From Candidatus Aerophobota bacterium (GTDB taxonomy: Bacteria > Aerophobota > Aerophobia > Aerophobales > B3-G15), in contig DRTT01000146.1 of the NCBI GenBank assembly GCA_011372105.1, positions 1-21,832 on the forward strand: a stretch of DNA of 21,832 bases, given 5' to 3'. Below the pieces are notes generated by a model, which was not told where the DNA came from, did not search any database, and was given only the letters and a program-made list of their open reading frames with translations. The position numbers were made by a program, and so were the translations under genes. Shown here piece after piece: positions 1-7,626 of the stretch (the stretch's first letter is position 1; the number at the start of each line of letters is the position of its first letter).

Positions 1-1
1 A

Positions 2-1702
2 GTCAACAGAGTGTTTATTGAAGGAGAAAAGGAGCCTTTAACTTACGGAGATAGATGTGAAAAATACAGCGGCAAAGAAGGAAAAAGGGGAAAGAAAGTA
101 CCAAATCTTTTCAAGGAAAGAGAAAAACTCCTTTTCACAAGGTACTCAAAGAGAAAAGGCGATAAAAAAATCGGGGTACCAAGAGCTTTGCATACATTTG
201 AACTTTCTCCTTTATGGGAAAGTTTCTTTACAGAACTCGGATTTGAAGTAGTCCTTTCCTCAAGAACAAACGACAGGATAATTCACAAAGGAGTAGAGCT
301 TGTAACAGCTGAGGTATGTTTCCCCATCAAAGTAGCCCATGGCCATGTGATGGACCTTCTGGAAAAAAGAGTTGACTATCTTTTTCTCCCAAGTATTGTT
401 GACTTCCCACAAAAAGATAAGCGTCTCAGAAGAACTTATAACTGTCCCTGGTCACAGGGACTTCCTTATTTCATAAATTCTGCAATTCCCTTAGAAAAGT
501 ACTCTGTAAAAGTTCTACAACCAAAAATATCTCTGAGAGAAGGGGTTGATAAATCTCTGATGAGCATAGGAAAAATGCTAACAGATAATGAGAAAAAAAT
601 CAAGAGAGCAATTGATGTGGCAAAGAAAGTCCAGAGCGAATTTTACAAAGCCCTGAGAAAAAAAGGAGAGGAGGTATTAAAGAATTTGGGTGATAAAAGA
701 GGATTTGTAATAATCTCCCGCCCATACAATGGATGTGATCCAGGCTTAAACATGGACATTGCAGATAAAATGGCAGAGCTTGGAATGCTGGCAATACCCA
801 TGGATTTTCTTGATCTTAATCCAAGTAATATAGCAGAAGATTACCCTAATATGTACTGGAACTATGGTCAGAGAATCCTTGCTGCAGCAAGAGAAATTAA
901 AAAAACAAAGAATCTTTATCCTATTTATATAACCAATTTTGGATGTGGACCGGATTCCTTTGTGACAAAATTTTTTGAAGAGGAAATGGAAAGACCCTCC
1001 CTGGAACTTCAGATAGACGAGCATTCGGCTGAGGCTGGAATAATAACACGACTTGAGGCTTTCCTTGATAGCATTCAAGGAACACTCCTTCAAGAAAAAG
1101 AGAAAAGAAAAACCATTATACCCTCTTCAAAAGATTTCTCAAGAAATGATAGAGTAATTTATATCCCTTACATGGACGATCACTCTTATGCCTTAAAAGC
1201 AACCTTTGAAGCATTAGGACAAAGAGCAGAGGTGATGCCACCAAGTGATGATGAATCTGTAAGAGAAGGGCAAAAATACACAACGGGGAGAGAATGCTAT
1301 CCCTGTATTCTAACAACAGGTGACATGCTGAAGGTAATGAAAAGAAAGGATTTTAACCCTGAAAAAGTGGCTTTCTTTATGGGGACAGCAGAAGGTCCGT
1401 GCAGATTTGGTCAGTACAAAAAATTTCAGGAGCAGCTTTTAAAAAGAATAGGTTACCCACAAATACCCATTATATCCTTAAGCTCTGAAAACAGTTATGC
1501 AGGTTTCGGTGTAAGGTTTACAAAACTTGCCTGGAGTGGGATTGCAGCCATTGATATTCTTAGAAAGGTTCAGAGAATAATTCGCCCTGATGAAAAAAAT
1601 AAAGGTGAAACAGACAGAGTTTACCTGGAATACAGAGAGAAGGTGTGTCAGGCTATAAGAGAAGAGAAACCCCGTTTGCCTTTAATGAGAGAAGCGGCTT
1701 AA
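2..1702 (+). CDS. Acyl-CoA dehydratase activase-related protein (DUF2229-like), 5' partial, ends at an in-frame TAA
   Basis: This matches the C-terminal half of large proteins related to the ATP-dependent activators of 2-hydroxyacyl-CoA dehydratases and benzoyl-CoA reductases (BadF/HgdC type). The reading frame is open to the left edge, so the gene starts outside the window. The GTG at 11 is probably internal, because the first residues (YGDRCEKY) resemble the Cys motif that lies between the ATPase part and the DUF2229 part in this family. Numbered from that GTG, I see IGVPRAL at 54-60, ISRPYNGCDPG at 235-245, a second Cys motif FGCGPD at 310-315, and ECYPC at 428-432. Cys 16, 242, 312, 429, 432 and 464 could bind an Fe-S cluster; this is inference. 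The frame ends at TAA 1700-1702 but stays open afterwards and continues into family-like sequence, so the gene looks interrupted. Family assignment is firm; the substrate is unknown. Confidence 0.82.
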   Translation, partial: VNRVFIEGEKEPLTYGDRCEKYSGKEGKRGKKVPNLFKEREKLLFTRYSKRKGDKKIGVPRALHTFELSPLWESFFTELGFEVVLSSRTNDRIIHKGVELVTAEVCFPIKVAHGHVMDLLEKRVDYLFLPSIVDFPQKDKRLRRTYNCPWSQGLPYFINSAIPLEKYSVKVLQPKISLREGVDKSLMSIGKMLTDNEKKIKRAIDVAKKVQSEFYKALRKKGEEVLKNLGDKRGFVIISRPYNGCDPGLNMDIADKMAELGMLAIPMDFLDLNPSNIAEDYPNMYWNYGQRILAAAREIKKTKNLYPIYITNFGCGPDSFVTKFFEEEMERPSLELQIDEHSAEAGIITRLEAFLDSIQGTLLQEKEKRKTIIPSSKDFSRNDRVIYIPYMDDHSYALKATFEALGQRAEVMPPSDDESVREGQKYTTGRECYPCILTTGDMLKVMKRKDFNPEKVAFFMGTAEGPCRFGQYKKFQEQLLKRIGYPQIPIISLSSENSYAGFGVRFTKLAWSGIAAIDILRKVQRIIRPDEKNKGETDRVYLEYREKVCQAIREEKPRLPLMREAA

Positions 1703-1741
1703 AGATTCAAAAAAATAGAAAGAAAAAAGAGTGAAAAACCT

Positions 1742-2344
1742 GTGGTAACAATTGTAGGTGAGATATATGTGAGACACAACCCCTATGCTAATCTTTTTAT
1801 AATAGACGAACTTGAAAAACTGGGGTTGAAAGTTGAGCTTGCTTCTATGAGAGAATGGTTCTTTTATACAAACGAGATGTATAAAGAAACAACTTTGAGA
1901 GAAGGAAAACCTCTTGAATTTATAAAAAACAGAATAAGAAACTTCTATCAGGAGATAGTGGATAAGCGTTTGGAAGAGCCTTTTAAAGACCTTATAAAAG
2001 GATTTGAAGAACCTGACATTGAACATATAATTAAATTAGGAGAAAAATACATTCACAGATCCCTCAGAGGAGAAGCTATACTCTCTGTGGGTAAAATAAT
2101 AAGTTCAATAGAAAGGGGAAGAGATGGGGTTGTAAATGTGATGCCTTTTACCTGTATGCCTGGTAATCTAACTGTAGCAGTAACCTCTCAAATAGAAAGA
2201 GATTTCCCTGAATTTCCTATACTTTCTCTATCTTATGACGGTTCACGCCAGGCAAATTACCTGAACAAAGTGAGAACTTTTGTAGCTCAGGTAGAAACCT
2301 ATCACAGGAAGAAAAAAATAAAACCAATTTACACAAAATTTTAA
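1742..2344 (+). CDS. C-terminal part of the activase-related (DUF2229-type) protein, separated by an in-frame stop
   Basis: This 200-residue frame lies in the same phase as the preceding gene, 39 bases after its TAA. It carries the features expected at the C-terminus of the same large protein: VGEIYVRHNPYAN at 5-17, REWFFYTN at 37-44, NVMPFTCMPG at 132-141 and LSLSYDG at 161-167. Cys138 is a likely conserved ligand. The only start upstream of the first motif is a GTG at 1742 with no convincing ribosome binding site. The bases between the TAA and this GTG translate as a plausible charged linker (RFKKIERKKSEKP). I therefore read it as the distal part of one gene rather than an independent one, although true fission with translational coupling is possible. 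The stop at 2342-2344 is one base before the next ATG. Confidence 0.75.
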   Translation: MVTIVGEIYVRHNPYANLFIIDELEKLGLKVELASMREWFFYTNEMYKETTLREGKPLEFIKNRIRNFYQEIVDKRLEEPFKDLIKGFEEPDIEHIIKLGEKYIHRSLRGEAILSVGKIISSIERGRDGVVNVMPFTCMPGNLTVAVTSQIERDFPEFPILSLSYDGSRQANYLNKVRTFVAQVETYHRKKKIKPIYTKF

Positions 2345-2345
2345 A

Positions 2346-2771
2346 ATGAGAATAGCAGTAGTCTACTCCAGTAGGTCAAGAAAATTTGATGGAATTACAA
2401 GGACAATACTTGCAACCCTCCAAAGTCAGGGCCACACAGTAGATGAAATAAGAACTGAGAAAGTCACAAGAATCCCGAGTCTGTTTCAGTATGAACTTGT
2501 ATTTGTAGGAAGTGCTGTTGAAGGTGCGTGGGGAGGTAAGTTCTCTGAAAGCCTTGAGAGTTTCATCAAAAAATGCTCAGGACTCCAGGGAAAAAGATCA
2601 GTGGTCTTTGTCTATCCCAGACCTCTGGGAACATCAAAGGCTATGAAAAGAATAATGAAAAGACTTGAGGAGAAAGGTTCCATAGTCATAGATTTTAGAA
2701 GTATAAAGACAGTATCCCAGGCAAGAGAATTTGCCAGAAGGCTCGGAGAAAGAAAAAACAGGCTCCTTTAA
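2346..2771 (+). CDS. Flavodoxin-like domain protein
   Basis: The 141-residue protein has a flavodoxin-like alpha/beta layout. A first strand (RIAVVYSS, 2-9) is followed by a Ser/Thr-rich loop ending in GIT (16-18). A second strand (LVFVGSA, 51-57) leads to a Gly/Trp loop (EGAWGGKF, 59-66), and a third strand is VVFVYPRP (86-93). The phosphate-binding loop resembles the flavodoxin S-x-T-G-x-T motif but has extra charged residues (SSRSRKFDGIT), so FMN binding is uncertain. If it binds flavin, it would act as a small cytoplasmic electron carrier or reductase subunit, which fits beside an activase that needs low-potential electrons. Its ATG follows the previous TAA by one base, so it is probably translationally coupled. 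No specific family name is justified. Confidence 0.6.
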   Translation: MRIAVVYSSRSRKFDGITRTILATLQSQGHTVDEIRTEKVTRIPSLFQYELVFVGSAVEGAWGGKFSESLESFIKKCSGLQGKRSVVFVYPRPLGTSKAMKRIMKRLEEKGSIVIDFRSIKTVSQAREFARRLGERKNRLL

Positions 2772-2780
2772 AACTAAGAG

Positions 2781-3707
2781 ATGAAAAGAGAGACCCGGGG
2801 TGAATTAAGAGAGTGGATAGAAAATTATAGAAAATACCTCCTGGAGATAGAGGAAATTGAAGATGGTAAAGTAATTGAGACGCTTGAGCTGAGAGATAAG
2901 ATAAAAAATCTGATGGAGAAATTAGAAAAAAAGGGGGTAGATCTTTCAGCAGAAAAATCAAGACTGGATAGTCTTGATCAGATTATTAAAGAGAAGGCAA
3001 AGATATTCTGGAAAAAATTAAAAAGCTCAACAGGTGACCCTGTTTTTTACAGGCAAGAGAAAAACATCCCTCCTGAAAAATGGTGGTGGTATCCTGACGA
3101 AATAATAAGGGAGGAAAAAAGAAGATTTGAAAGAAAATGGATAAAGCGGGCAATAATAGCAGGGGCATGTCTTGGATTTGTTTATCTTTTTTTTACTTAT
3201 ATCCTCCCAAAGCCTACCCCTTATATAAGCTGCATTCAGGAGGCAGAGCGCCTTCTTGAAGAGGGAAAAATAAACCCCGCCCTTGAAACCTATCAAAAAG
3301 CTATAAAAATTAGCCCCGAGGAACCTGTTGCCTATCTTATGGCAGGAGTTATCTGTGAGTTTTTGGGAGATAAAGATAGAGCAAAAAGTTATTTCATCAA
3401 GGCAAAAGAAAGGTATCCCTCGTTATACGACTTCTACCTTGCAAGGGGAATGAGCTGGATGAGATTGGGGAAATTCTCTGCCGCAGAGAAAGACGCAAAA
3501 GAAGCTGTTAAATTGAATCCACAAAGTGCTGAAGCACACTTTCTACTGGGCAACGCCTATGAAGCTCAAAATAAGATACCAGAAGCTATCACAGAATTCG
3601 GCATAATATCGCAGCTTGATACAGATCCCAAACTTACAGTTATGGCCCGCTACAAAATTGGAATTCTCTCATTAAAAAGAGCCCTGCCTCCTGAACCAAC
3701 TCAATAA
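2781..3707 (+). CDS. Membrane-anchored TPR protein
   Basis: The 308-residue protein has three parts. Residues 1-80 are highly charged and probably coiled-coil. A single hydrophobic segment at about 122-142 (AIIAGACLGFVYLFFTY) follows a Lys/Arg-rich stretch. Residues 151-281 form about four tetratricopeptide repeats, with typical pairs such as NPALETYQKAIKISPE and NPQSAEAHFLLGNAYEAQ. The positive charge before the membrane segment predicts a cytoplasmic N-terminus and TPRs outside the membrane. TPR proteins of this form usually act as scaffolds; no partner can be named. There is no signal-peptidase site. The start follows the flavodoxin-like stop by nine bases, so it probably ends the plus-strand operon. 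It is convergent with polX, with an 18-base gap. Confidence 0.6.
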   Translation: MKRETRGELREWIENYRKYLLEIEEIEDGKVIETLELRDKIKNLMEKLEKKGVDLSAEKSRLDSLDQIIKEKAKIFWKKLKSSTGDPVFYRQEKNIPPEKWWWYPDEIIREEKRRFERKWIKRAIIAGACLGFVYLFFTYILPKPTPYISCIQEAERLLEEGKINPALETYQKAIKISPEEPVAYLMAGVICEFLGDKDRAKSYFIKAKERYPSLYDFYLARGMSWMRLGKFSAAEKDAKEAVKLNPQSAEAHFLLGNAYEAQNKIPEAITEFGIISQLDTDPKLTVMARYKIGILSLKRALPPEPTQ

Positions 3708-3725
3708 CATCTTTTTGCGTTTCCT

Positions 3726-5471
3726 CTACATCTTTTTATGTTTCTTCTTAAGTTCTTTAAGAAGTTCTTTTAAGGAAAGGGTATTTATAACATCCTGTTT
3801 TTCCAACCATCCTCTGCGAGCAGTAATCACACCTAACTTGATAAAATCAAGTGAATCCCTGCTGTGAGCATCAGTGTTAATTACTATCTTTACCCCTCTT
3901 TTCTTTGCCTCCATTGCCCAGTAATCGGTTAAGTCAAGGCGCTCGGGTTGAGAATTTATCTCTATCCACACCCCTTTTCTGGCAGCTACATCAAGCACTC
4001 TGTCAAGATCAATGGCATAGCTTTCACGCTCTCCCAAAAGTCTTCCAGAGGGATGAGCAAGAATATGAACAAGAGGATGAGAGATAGCCTTGATTACACG
4101 TTTTGTCATTACATCTTTGTCCTGTCTAAACCCTGTATGAACAGCGGCAATCACGACATCAAGCTTTGATAGAACTTCATCAGGTAAATCAAGGCTTCCA
4201 TCAAGCTGTATATTAACCTCAGCTCCGCTTAAGATTCTAATCCCGGAAAGTCTGGAATTTACCTTTTTTATCCTCTCAACCTGAGCAAGTATATCCTCAG
4301 GGGCAAGCCCTCCTGCCACTCTGAGTGAATAAGTGTGGTCAGTAATAGCAATATACTCATAGCCTTTTTCTTTTGCTTTTTCCACTATATCCTCAATATC
4401 ATCTGCTCCATCACTTGCCTTTGTGTGAATATGAAGGTCACCTTTTATATCCTCTTCCTCTAAAAGATCAGGAAGAGCACCTTTCTCCGCTGCTTCAATT
4501 TCTCCTCTATCTTCCCTTAATTCTGGAGGAATAAACGACAAACCCAAAATGTCATAAATTTCTGCTTCTTCTTTACCTCCTATCTTTTTTCCATTTTGAG
4601 TAAAAACACCATATTCGTTTATCTTTAAACCTTTTTTTATAGCCTTTTCTCGAAGTCTTATATTATGCTCCTTCGAACCTGTAAAGTACTGAATTGCGGC
4701 ACCAAAACAGTCAGAGGCAACAACCCTGAGATCTACCTGAAGTCCATCACCGGTCAAAATGCTGGACTTTGTTTCCCCTTTTGCCAGAACATCTTTAACA
4801 AAAGAAAGGTTTGTAAAAACTTCCATCAAAAAAGAAGAACTGGGAGAAGTGGCAAGAATATCTATATCTCCAACAGTCTCTTTCCCTCTGCGTAAACTGC
4901 CTGCCATAGAGATTTTCTCTATACAAGAGCCCGCTTTCTTCTCCAGTTCCTCTATAATACTTTTCACAAGAGGTAAGGCTTTTCCAAGGAGAATTCTTGA
5001 AGAACGGGTCTTGTAGAGCCTTATACCTCTTAAAATATTCTCCTCCTTTTTAGCTCCTAATCCGGGAAGATCTCTCAATTTACCTGCCTTTGCGGCTTCC
5101 TCAAGCTCTTTCAAGTTCTTTACTCCTATTTTTTCATAAAGGAGTTTTGCAGTTTTGGGTCCAACATCAGGGACTGAAAGAAGCTCAATAAGTCCTTCTG
5201 GAAAAGACCTTTTCAATTCCTCATAAGCTGGTAAAGTGCCTGTTTTAAGAATCGTCTCTATTTTCTCTACCATACCCTTACCAATCCCGGGAATTTTACT
5301 TAGCTCACCTTTTTGGTAAAGTTCCTCAATATTGCCTGAAAGATGCTGAATAATATCTGCTGCCTTTTCATAAGCTCTTATCCTAAAGGGATTTTCTCCT
5401 TTTATAGCAAGAAAGTCTGCCATTTCCCTAAATATCCGGCAAATTTTTTCCTTGTCAGCTCTTGCAGCCAA
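3726..5471 (-). CDS. polX: DNA polymerase X family protein with C-terminal PHP domain
   Basis: A 581-residue family X polymerase of the bacterial/archaeal type, close to the usual ~570 residues. Helix-hairpin-helix motifs lie near 57-72 (IPGIGKGMVEKI), 99-111 and 134-147. The palm nucleotidyltransferase motif is GSLRRGKETVGDIDIL, with metal-binding Asp202 and Asp204 and the third Asp at 247 (LQVDL). The PHP domain (about 343-575) keeps its metal ligands: HIHT (347/349), TDH (377-379), Glu418, His445, His473 and DAH (534-536). The family does gap-filling DNA synthesis, and the PHP domain supplies 3'-5' exonuclease or AP-endonuclease activity in base excision repair. The start is TTG, supported by GGAGG nine bases upstream; it overlaps the end of rdgB-coaE by 17 bases. 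It ends the long minus-strand run. Confidence 0.93.
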   Translation of the reverse strand: MAARADKEKICRIFREMADFLAIKGENPFRIRAYEKAADIIQHLSGNIEELYQKGELSKIPGIGKGMVEKIETILKTGTLPAYEELKRSFPEGLIELLSVPDVGPKTAKLLYEKIGVKNLKELEEAAKAGKLRDLPGLGAKKEENILRGIRLYKTRSSRILLGKALPLVKSIIEELEKKAGSCIEKISMAGSLRRGKETVGDIDILATSPSSSFLMEVFTNLSFVKDVLAKGETKSSILTGDGLQVDLRVVASDCFGAAIQYFTGSKEHNIRLREKAIKKGLKINEYGVFTQNGKKIGGKEEAEIYDILGLSFIPPELREDRGEIEAAEKGALPDLLEEEDIKGDLHIHTKASDGADDIEDIVEKAKEKGYEYIAITDHTYSLRVAGGLAPEDILAQVERIKKVNSRLSGIRILSGAEVNIQLDGSLDLPDEVLSKLDVVIAAVHTGFRQDKDVMTKRVIKAISHPLVHILAHPSGRLLGERESYAIDLDRVLDVAARKGVWIEINSQPERLDLTDYWAMEAKKRGVKIVINTDAHSRDSLDFIKLGVITARRGWLEKQDVINTLSLKELLKELKKKHKKM

Positions 5472-6657
5472 TTTTTACTTCCTCCAAAATCTCCCTCAGA
5501 ACATTTTTTGCATCCATCTCAAGCTCTTTTAAAGCTTTCTCATTCTGGATAACAAAATCTGCTTTTTTTATCTTTTCCTCCTGAGGAAGCTGTGAATCAA
5601 GCAAAGCCCTTATCTGCTCAGGTTCAAAACCTTTTTTTCTTATCCTCTCAATTTGCTTTTCTCTGGAGCAGAAAACAGTAATAATTCTGTCCATAAAAAA
5701 ATCCCAGCTTGCTTCAAAAATAAGGGCAGCCTCTATGAAAATGACTTTATCCTCGCACCTTTCTAAGATTTCCCATATCTTTTGCTTTATTAGAGGATGA
5801 AGCAACCTGTTCAGTTTGTAAAGTTTCCCTTTATCCTCACCAACTATCTTTCTTAATTTTTCCCGTGATACTTTTCTATTATCACCTAATACATCCTCTC
5901 CAAATAAGGCGAGAAGTTTTTCCTTTACTTTTTCTTCCTCTAAAATCTGATGACCAATTTTATCTGCGTATATAACCTTAAAGCCCTCTCTTTCAAAAAA
6001 ACTTGAAACTGTGGTCTTGCCACAACCCATATTGCCGGTAATCCCAACTAAAAATTTATTTCCCTTTCTTATAAGTTTTTCCAAAATCTCTCTTGCCTTA
6101 GAAAGAGCTTTTGCTCTGTGGGAGATACGATTTTTCTCCTCAAGGGAAAGCTGTGCAAAAGTTTTTTTATAACCTTCTGGTTGAAAAATAGGGTCGTAAC
6201 CAAAACCACCTCTTCCTCTCGGGGAAAAGACTATCTTACCCGGACAGGCTCCCTCCACAATGAAATACTTCCCCTCAGGCTTTGCAAAAGCTATCACACA
6301 CCTGAAAAGAGCTCCTCTTTTATCGTAAGGTACATCCTTTAACAAAGATAAAAGTTTTCTGTTATTATCCTCATAAGAGGCATTTTCACCTGCAAACCGA
6401 GAGGAATAAACTCCTGGAGCTCCCTTTAAATATTCAACTTCAAGACCTGAATCATCAGCAAGAGAAAGTTTTCCTGTGAATTTTGCTATAGCCTTTGCCT
6501 TTAAAAGAGCATTCTCCTTCAAACTCTTTCCACTCTCTTCCACATAGGGAAAATTAGAAAAGTCTTTGAAGGTAAGTATTTTTATAGGAAGGTTTTTTAA
6601 AGCTTTTTCTATCTCTCTTATTTTGTCAGAATTTCTTGTTGCAAGAACAAGCTCCAT
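5455..6657 (-). CDS. rdgB-coaE: Fused RdgB/HAM1 nucleotide pyrophosphatase and CoaE dephospho-CoA kinase
   Basis: One 400-residue frame holds two complete enzymes. Residues 1-198 are a HAM1/RdgB non-canonical purine NTP pyrophosphatase, which hydrolyses dITP, XTP and ITP to monophosphates. Its landmarks are ATRNSDK at 6-12, LADDSGLEV at 66-74, GGFGYDPIF at 150-158 and SHRAKAL at 179-185. Residues 201-400 are a dephospho-CoA kinase, the last step of CoA synthesis. They include the P-loop GNMGCGKTT at 208-216, the downstream Asp (YADKIG, 230-235) and the acidic IFIEAALIFE segment at 306-315. The join is a short linker (LIRKGNKF) with no start or stop, and both halves have normal length. The start ATG shares one base with the rph stop (TAATG). 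Each domain is certain; whether the polypeptide stays fused in the cell is not shown. Confidence 0.93.
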   Translation of the reverse strand: MELVLATRNSDKIREIEKALKNLPIKILTFKDFSNFPYVEESGKSLKENALLKAKAIAKFTGKLSLADDSGLEVEYLKGAPGVYSSRFAGENASYEDNNRKLLSLLKDVPYDKRGALFRCVIAFAKPEGKYFIVEGACPGKIVFSPRGRGGFGYDPIFQPEGYKKTFAQLSLEEKNRISHRAKALSKAREILEKLIRKGNKFLVGITGNMGCGKTTVSSFFEREGFKVIYADKIGHQILEEEKVKEKLLALFGEDVLGDNRKVSREKLRKIVGEDKGKLYKLNRLLHPLIKQKIWEILERCEDKVIFIEAALIFEASWDFFMDRIITVFCSREKQIERIRKKGFEPEQIRALLDSQLPQEEKIKKADFVIQNEKALKELEMDAKNVLREILEEVKIGCKS

Positions 6658-7364
6658 TAAAGAAGCCTCTTTTCTTCCTGGATAATAAATTCTACCCCTT
6701 TTTCGGCAACATCTATTAACTTATCCAGAAGCTCCCTGGAGAAAAAATACTCCTCCCCGCTAACCTGCAGCTCCACAAGTTTTTTGCCTGCTGTCATCAC
6801 AAGATTCATATCTATACTTGCCCGAGAATCCTCATAAAAAGTAAGATCTAAAAGAATCTCATCATTAACAAGCCCTACGGAAACAGCTGCCAGAAAATCC
6901 TTTATTATAGTGTCATCCACAATTTTTTTTCTCTGAAGCCAGTTATCAACATCGAGAAGGCAGACAAAAGATCCTGTTATAGCTGCACATCTTGTCCCAC
7001 CATCTGCTTGTAGAACATCACAATCTATCCAGATGGTCTTGTCCGGAATTTTATTAAGGTCCACCACCGCTCTTAGAGACCTTCCTATTAATCTCTGGAT
7101 CTCGTAGGACCTACCCTTTTTCTGGTCAATTTCCCTGGGAGATCTGTTTGGAGTGGAATAAGGAAGCATTGAGTATTCAGCAGTAAGCCATCCTTTACCT
7201 GTCCCTTTTAAAAAAGGAGGTACACCTTCCTCCACCATTGCAACGCATAAAACTTTGGTATTGCCAAAACTTATAAGAGCAGATCCCTGCGCATGTTTTA
7301 TAAAACCTCTCTCAAGAGAAATAGGACGAATTTCATCTGGAGCTCTGCCATCTGCCCTTTTCAT
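6657..7364 (-). CDS. rph: Ribonuclease PH
   Basis: A 235-residue RNase PH, the 3'-5' phosphorolytic exoribonuclease that trims tRNA 3' ends; 235-255 is usual for the family. The N-terminal RADGRAPDEIRP, the central LTAEYSMLPYSTPNR and the Arg-rich GRSYEIQRLIGRSLR segments are diagnostic. The phosphate-binding GTR is at 123-125 (ADGGTRCAAITG). The catalytic acidic pair is Asp179 and Asp185 in YEDSRASIDMN. The ATG is preceded by a GAGGAG-type ribosome binding site. An rph-rdgB pairing is common in bacteria and supports both calls. The stop overlaps the start of the fusion gene by one base, which suggests coupled translation. Confidence 0.97.
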   Translation of the reverse strand: MKRADGRAPDEIRPISLERGFIKHAQGSALISFGNTKVLCVAMVEEGVPPFLKGTGKGWLTAEYSMLPYSTPNRSPREIDQKKGRSYEIQRLIGRSLRAVVDLNKIPDKTIWIDCDVLQADGGTRCAAITGSFVCLLDVDNWLQRKKIVDDTIIKDFLAAVSVGLVNDEILLDLTFYEDSRASIDMNLVMTAGKKLVELQVSGEEYFFSRELLDKLIDVAEKGVEFIIQEEKRLL

Positions 7365-7381
7365 AGAGATACTCCTCTCTT

Positions 7382-7597
7382 TTAACTTTTTTCATTGGAA
7401 TTTTTCTCGTATATTGACTTTTCCAGCCATTTGCGAATTCTGTAAAATACATCAAAGAACGCTCCCAGCACAATACCCGTCAGTACAAAAGTTGCCATGA
7501 GTATAATAGGCCAGGCAAAAATAAGAATAAGAGCAAACAAAAATCCACTTAATCCACCCAGGATTTTCCCTTTATTTTCTTTAATCCATTTAAACAT
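7382..7597 (-). CDS. Small integral membrane protein, DUF2273-like
   Basis: A 71-residue protein with a short basic N-terminus (MFKWIKENKGKILGG), about 35 hydrophobic residues that could form two membrane helices (roughly 12-33 and 34-50), and a charged C-terminal tail (YRIRKWLEKSIYEKNSNEK). The opening xxKIxGxxxG pattern and size resemble small proteins of the DUF2273 type, which often lie beside envelope or Asp23-type stress genes in Gram-positive bacteria. That resemblance is from memory of the family and is tentative. It sits 29 bases after the divergent ftsZ and 17 bases before rph. A GGTGA sequence about 12 bases upstream of the ATG is a modest ribosome binding site. Function is unknown; the position beside ftsZ allows a role as a membrane partner. 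Confidence 0.65.
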   Translation of the reverse strand: MFKWIKENKGKILGGLSGFLFALILIFAWPIILMATFVLTGIVLGAFFDVFYRIRKWLEKSIYEKNSNEKS

Positions 7598-7626
7598 TTA
7601 ACTAAACTTTCACCGCTATATTTTAA

